The notes beneath the pieces were generated by a model. That model was not told the DNA's origin, made no database searches, and saw nothing but the letters and a program-made list of their open reading frames with translations. The translations under genes and the position numbers were made by a program. DNA of 35,580 bases from CAYWNA01 sp964459305 (GTDB taxonomy: Bacteria; Planctomycetota; Planctomycetia; Pirellulales; Pirellulaceae). The stretch spans positions 1 through 35,580 of the forward strand of contig CAYWNA010000131.1 of NCBI GenBank assembly GCA_964459305.1, written 5' to 3'. Shown here piece by piece: positions 31,952 through 35,580 of the stretch. Numbering within the stretch: position 1 is the stretch's first letter; the number at the start of each line of letters is the position of its first letter.

Positions 31952-34312
31952 TTACTCCTTGGGCGACCAGAACATGACGGGGGCGACGATGCCTCCGGTG
32001 CCGAGTTCGTTGAGTTGGTGGTTGGCGATCTTGACGACAAGGGAATTCATCGCGCCGAAACGTACGGCTTTGGTGACGTCGAACTCGAACGGGCGGAATG
32101 CGCCGCGCACACCGGGTAACCCCGGCCCTTCTGCGTCGCTTTGGCCCAACAGTTTTCCGTTCAGCCACACTTTCGCTTTCTCGTCCACGCCGCCGAACCA
32201 GACGTAAATCGTGCGGCCTTCGAAACGCTCCGGAATGGCGACCTGGACGCGGTACCATGCCAGGCCTTTGTAGTAGTGAAGGCCCTGGTCGCTCCAACTT
32301 GCCGTGCGCGTGCGGATCTTCTGCCAATTTCCGCCGAGCGGCCCGTCGCGGAACCAGCCCACGGCTTCGCCCACGTCGGTCGTGTCGATCAGGAAGTCCC
32401 ACTGGTCCGGACAGCCGGCCGCCAACTCGCCGCGGACCACGGTCCGCTCGTGGCCGTCTTCGGTGCATCGCGACCAGAAACGGTCGACATAGGAGTGGGC
32501 GCTTCGCCACCAGAGCAGTCGGGCTTCGTCGTCCTTTCGATGTCGGGCCCCATCGGCAGGCGGCTCGCTGGGGTACAGTCGAAAATCAAGCATGACGTCG
32601 GTGATACGGCGGAGGTCGTCCAGCGACTTTTGGGCGGTCACAAAATCGAAACAGTTCCGGGCATCGAGCATTGCCAAGAATGCCTCGAGCCGGTCGAAGT
32701 TCAGCCGATAGATTCGCACGCGCTGCTGGAATGGCTCCTCGTCGGCCGCCTTGCGGGCAGCCTGTTCGAGGAGCTTGCGTCCGCGATCCCTGCGTTCGGT
32801 GGTGAAGACCTGGGGCATGCAATAACTTGCGCCCGCATGGCAGTCGGTGTCGCGAAAGGCGTGATCGATCATTTGCAGGTACTCGCCCATCGGCTCGGTG
32901 GCCGGGCCGAAGAACTTCTCATGAAACTCGGCCAGCAAGGCGTCGACGTCGGTATCGACATCCCACATCAAACGTGCAGCAACGTACAGCGTGGACGTGG
33001 ACGTGGCCCACGCTGGCATACACTCCACCCGCCAGCCCTTGACACCCGCGTCGTGGGCGACCCGCGTTTCGTCGCGGATGGCGTGGACCTTGCTGAAAGG
33101 AAAGGCCGGACAGGCGAGATTGAAGTAGTAACCCCGCTCGAAAGTCTCCGGCACGATCTTACCCCACTCGACCATCAGCGTCCGATAGAACGATCGATCC
33201 GGGCAGATGGGATTGGACATCCCGTGGATGCGGCACAGCGTGATCGGCGCGAAGGCGGGCACGATATGAGGGTCGGGCTGGTGCTTTCGCGGCGGGAGTT
33301 TGTAGGAATGATAGGCATAGAAACCGATCTTCTTACCGGGGTACTTCTTGTGGACTTCACGGAGGATCTGGTTGAAAAGCCAGACGTAACGGTCGGTCAT
33401 CGAGAGTTCGGCGGCGTAGGGATCCCATTCGCCCGAGTCGAGCTTGCGGCAGTGTTCGCACTCGCAGAAGCCACCGCCGTCGTTGGGCCCCATGCCGATC
33501 CAAGGGGCCTCCGGATGCTTCTCGAAGTAGTTCAGGCTGTACGCTGTTGCCCTCTTCGCCACCTCCGGATTGCTGATGCACGTCTGGCGTCGCGCCCGCC
33601 GGCCGTCGACTAATGAGAACAGCTCCGGTTCCTTTTCAAAATCCGCCCGCGGCAGCATGCGGATCCCGTGCGAGCCAGGAAAGTGAAGACCGCCCAGCCG
33701 TTGGCGCCGGAACCATGGCAGACGTTTGGAGACGGTTTGCAGGTGGCGATGCGGAAACGACGGCACTCGCTCCGATCGGCCGACCTGTAGCGCGACGGTT
33801 TTCGTCTTTGGAATCACGGTCCCCAGTTCACCCGGCATGTACCACCGCACGCCCAACTGTTCCAGCAATTCATACGCCGCGAAAAGCGTGCCCTCCGGCG
33901 AAAGGCCAGCCAACTCGACGCTCCCAGGCCGGACAGAAAGCGAAAACGCTGCTGGGTCATTGCTCTGCTTTCGGATCCTGGCTTCCGCATCGGGCACCAG
34001 CGCCAGCCCGATTCGGACGGGCACAAGACCCTCGGGCGGCTGACCACTCACAATCGGCAGGTTCGCCCCGGTCATCTTTTCCAGATGAACGTGAAGCTCC
34101 TCTGCCGCGAGCCGCTCATCCTCATGAGGCTCTGCCGGCAACACCAGCGCCGCCAGCGGCTTGCCTTCACGGACCAAACACACAGCAGGACTCTCCGCGG
34201 CGTGCAGTCCGATATCCGACACAAGAGGAGAGGAGGCAAGAAGAGCCAATAACGTCACATACCGCACAATTTGGAATTCCATGCAAGCCAGACAAGTCAT
34301 GCATTTTCTCAT
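31952..34312 (-). CDS. Secreted DUF4838 glycosidase-like protein with C-terminal sugar-binding domain
   Basis: A 786-residue protein from ATG 34312; ATG 34282 (residue 11) is an alternative start directly before the hydrophobic signal 'YVTLLALLASSPLVS'. Neither has a strong ribosome-binding site. Residues about 60-160 ('DERLAAEELHVHLEKMTG', 'LFAAYELLEQLGVRWYMPGE') match the N-terminal domain of GH67/GH20-type enzymes. The central barrel has 'WIGMGPNDGGGFCECEHCRK', 'IGFYAYHSYKLPP' and 'GYYFNLACPAFPF' and matches the DUF4838 (PF16126) group. The C-terminal ~150 residues ('GLAWYRVQVAIPERFEG', 'VWFGGVDEKAKVWLNGKLLG') form a GH2-like galactose-binding sandwich. The family is probably glycan-hydrolysing, possibly on uronic acids, but unproven. 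Confidence 0.88.
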   Translation of the reverse strand: MRKCMTCLACMEFQIVRYVTLLALLASSPLVSDIGLHAAESPAVCLVREGKPLAALVLPAEPHEDERLAAEELHVHLEKMTGANLPIVSGQPPEGLVPVRIGLALVPDAEARIRKQSNDPAAFSLSVRPGSVELAGLSPEGTLFAAYELLEQLGVRWYMPGELGTVIPKTKTVALQVGRSERVPSFPHRHLQTVSKRLPWFRRQRLGGLHFPGSHGIRMLPRADFEKEPELFSLVDGRRARRQTCISNPEVAKRATAYSLNYFEKHPEAPWIGMGPNDGGGFCECEHCRKLDSGEWDPYAAELSMTDRYVWLFNQILREVHKKYPGKKIGFYAYHSYKLPPRKHQPDPHIVPAFAPITLCRIHGMSNPICPDRSFYRTLMVEWGKIVPETFERGYYFNLACPAFPFSKVHAIRDETRVAHDAGVKGWRVECMPAWATSTSTLYVAARLMWDVDTDVDALLAEFHEKFFGPATEPMGEYLQMIDHAFRDTDCHAGASYCMPQVFTTERRDRGRKLLEQAARKAADEEPFQQRVRIYRLNFDRLEAFLAMLDARNCFDFVTAQKSLDDLRRITDVMLDFRLYPSEPPADGARHRKDDEARLLWWRSAHSYVDRFWSRCTEDGHERTVVRGELAAGCPDQWDFLIDTTDVGEAVGWFRDGPLGGNWQKIRTRTASWSDQGLHYYKGLAWYRVQVAIPERFEGRTIYVWFGGVDEKAKVWLNGKLLGQSDAEGPGLPGVRGAFRPFEFDVTKAVRFGAMNSLVVKIANHQLNELGTGGIVAPVMFWSPKE

Positions 34313-34364
34313 TGCTTCAAATCCAGTACTGCTAGTGCTTCACAATCGGGCCAAAAAATCAAAC

Positions 34365-34503
34365 CGCTAATACACGCTGATGGACGCTCATTGGGCCACA
34401 AAGAGAGTCCATGGATCAGCCCCTCCGATCCAGAAGTCGCCAGATATGATCTGTTCCGACGAGATCTCCTTACTTCTTAGCGTGAATCAGCGTTCATTAG
34501 CGG
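34365..34503. mobile_element. MITE-like element with 24-bp inverted ends
   Basis: The left end 34365-34388 (begins CCGCTAATACACGCTGAT) and right end 34480-34503 are reverse complements at 20 of 24 positions, enclosing about 90 bp with no coding capacity. The CCGCTAAT...ACGCTGAT ends recall short dispersed repeats of other bacterial genomes. It lies between the DUF4838 gene start and a decayed gene fragment ending at 34511. Confidence 0.7.
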
Positions 34504-34510
34504 TCTCGTC

Positions 34511-34789
34511 TTATCTCCCACGAACCGTCAAGTGATCCAGCGTCACACAGGCTTTTTCGCCGTGTTCGACACCACTGGTGCTTCGCAATAGGACGCGGAT
34601 GTCGAATTCCCGCAGTCCGGTGAGTTGTCCGCTGGGGACTTCGACTCGCAGCGGTCCGCGATGCAGCCCCTGCGTGCTCGTTTCCCACTTGGGGTCCTCG
34701 CCGCGTGGGGCGATCTGGAGCGCGGCGAAGCCTCCCAGGTTCTCTCCGTCGGAGTTCCACTGCGGCGCATGGCTGCAACGAATGAACGA
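34511..34789 (-). pseudogene. Fragment of a secreted-protein C-terminal beta-sandwich domain
   Basis: A 92-codon open minus-strand frame (TAA stop at 34511-34513) reads 'QWNSDGENLGGFAALQIAPR', then 'LRVEVPSGQLTGLREFDIRV' and 'SGVEHGEKACVTLDHLTV'. This has the alternating pattern of a carbohydrate-binding or jelly-roll domain. It has no start codon and an in-frame TAA immediately upstream (34790-34792), so it looks like the tail of a broken gene. The parent family is unknown to me. Confidence 0.5.
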
Positions 34790-35176
34790 TTACGTGACCG
34801 TCCGTTAGGATTTCTCGGTTCTTAGAGGTATTTCGCTGGCGCGCTTCATGAAGGCGGTTGCGAAAATCGGTTTCGCCTGAAGCACGTGCCCACAGTCTTC
34901 GCCACAATCCAGACGGTTTCTCCGGCCGTTCGAAATTGATCCAAGCCTCGATTTTGGCTCGTTCAGTGTCATTCATCGGACGAGGAGACTTGCGATACAT
35001 CATCGAAGCGATCGGCCAACGGGTTTTCAGTCGCCATGATGTCGGCAAATCTGGTCGCCTGAATGTTCTGGGACTTGCCGATTCCTCTTCACTTTTTCAA
35101 TATCCTCCAAACGGGGTGACTGGTCAAGAGGGATCTCTCATTCTGCGGCGATCCGATTCGTCCAAATGCAAACTTG
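34790..35176. other. Decayed stretch without a clear gene
   Basis: No intact gene is visible. A minus-strand frame near 34850-34990 reads 'MNDTERAKIEAWINFERPEK' followed by 'PSGLWRRLWARA', which looks protein-like and may be part of a broken gene, but I recognise no family. The plus-strand frame at 34858-35193 has no good start context. Confidence 0.35.
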
Positions 35177-35344
35177 TCATGGTCCGCTTTTGATGGACTC
35201 ATATCGATATCCGTGTGGGCGGCGAAAGACGGCCAGGATTTCATCGAGCTGTTTGGGAGTTTTCGCCCGACGCGGCCAGTCTTCCGGATCGCCCTTATCG
35301 TGCGTCTGGCCTGCGCGATCCATCACAACCACCTTGCCGGACAT
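35177..35344 (-). CDS. Short unknown ORF, 55 aa (possible gene remnant)
   Basis: A minus-strand frame from ATG 35344 to the TGA at 35177-35179 encodes 55 residues, including 'GDPEDWPRRAKTPKQLDEIL' and 'AVFRRPHGYRYES'. The composition (tryptophan, charged helix, no long hydrophobic run) looks coding. The frame is open upstream for a further ~20 codons ('VHVKPTKLKVNAEP') before a TGA, without a start codon, so it may be the 3' end of a longer broken gene. I recognise no family. Confidence 0.4.
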   Translation of the reverse strand: MSGKVVVMDRAGQTHDKGDPEDWPRRAKTPKQLDEILAVFRRPHGYRYESIKSGP

Positions 35345-35561
35345 CCGAAGGCCGGACTCCGGTTCTGCATTGACTTTGAGCTTTGTCGGTTTGACATGAA
35401 CTCAATTGGTTCTTCGGCGAAAGCGTAGGGTTCCGAATCTCACACGTCGGGACCACAATATCGTTTGGTGTGTGCCCTGAGTTTTCCGTTTCTGATAGAC
35501 TGACGGGTGTCAGAAGAAGGCTTCTTTCTATCTCCGGCGATTACGTGATAGGAGAGAATCG

Positions 35562-35580
35562 ATGTTACGGTGCCACGCTC
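35562..35580 (+). CDS. Start of a gene cut by the window edge
   Basis: ATG 35562 follows a strong AGGAGAGA site (35550-35557) with good spacing and reads 'MLRCHA' to the window edge. A CTGAC-GGGT-GTCAG palindrome (about 35500-35513) and an AGAAG/CTTCT repeat lie upstream. Too little is present to name a product. Confidence 0.35.

Noticed and set aside
32141..33613. 490-codon plus-strand open frame
   Set aside because: It is antisense to the DUF4838 gene, which has signal peptide, domain order and conserved motifs. The opposite frame has none.

Overview
The window looks like chromosomal DNA from a planctomycete (Pirellulales-like) bacterium. The reasons are the gene families present (a formylglycine-type sulfatase, long secreted PQQ-like beta-propeller proteins, Tat-exported FAD oxidoreductase and glycosidase-like propellers, DUF4838 and heparinase II/III proteins), almost universal export signals, and many short dispersed inverted repeats. 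Those repeats include ones read inside genes as peptides such as 'AVPPSGG...KPPKGGTTN' and 'TRSVSEG...SLAYASGY', which I recall from planctomycete genomes. No rRNA, tRNA, CRISPR array, transposase, transporter, sigma factor or one-component regulator was seen.

Layout. 1-1006 holds no convincing large gene, only a perfect inverted repeat and a decapitated signal-peptide ORF. 1007-5870 (+) carries a secreted PQQ-like propeller protein with an N-terminal methyltransferase-like domain, a double-ACT protein and an NAD-dependent epimerase. 6024-9386 (-) is a paralogue of the first propeller protein. A 423-bp divergent gap then holds a strong intrinsic terminator and a palindrome. 9810-12145 (+) has a sulfatase and a small secreted peptide, followed by a repeat-rich patch with a remnant of a CPBP-type membrane protease. 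12766-17142 (+) is a very large secreted TIM-barrel glycosidase-like protein. 17167-18660 (-) is a Tat-exported FAD oxidoreductase, and 18802-20082 (+) a sialidase-like protein.

20191-29984 (-) is a tight six-gene array, in transcription order: sialidase-like propeller, heparinase II/III-family protein, exported isochorismatase-like hydrolase, GH32/GH43-like propeller, internally shortened heparinase-like protein, and a second GH32/GH43-like propeller (Tat). The spacings of 51, 3, 12, 66 and 38 bp suggest an operon. 30389-31867 (+) is a third GH32/GH43-like propeller and 31952-34312 (-) a DUF4838 glycosidase-like protein. The right end (34365-35580) is a MITE-like element, gene fragments and the start of another gene.

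Together the genes look like an accessory region for breaking down a complex, probably sulfated and uronic-acid-containing, glycan outside the cytoplasm: a sulfatase, lyase-family proteins, several glycosidase-like propellers and an exported oxidoreductase. No substrate can be assigned from sequence alone. The most distinctive features are (1) two paralogous exported fusions of a methyltransferase-like fold to quinoprotein-type propellers, and (2) repeated colonisation of their reading frames by 7-bp tandem repeats and a palindromic element at defined protein positions.
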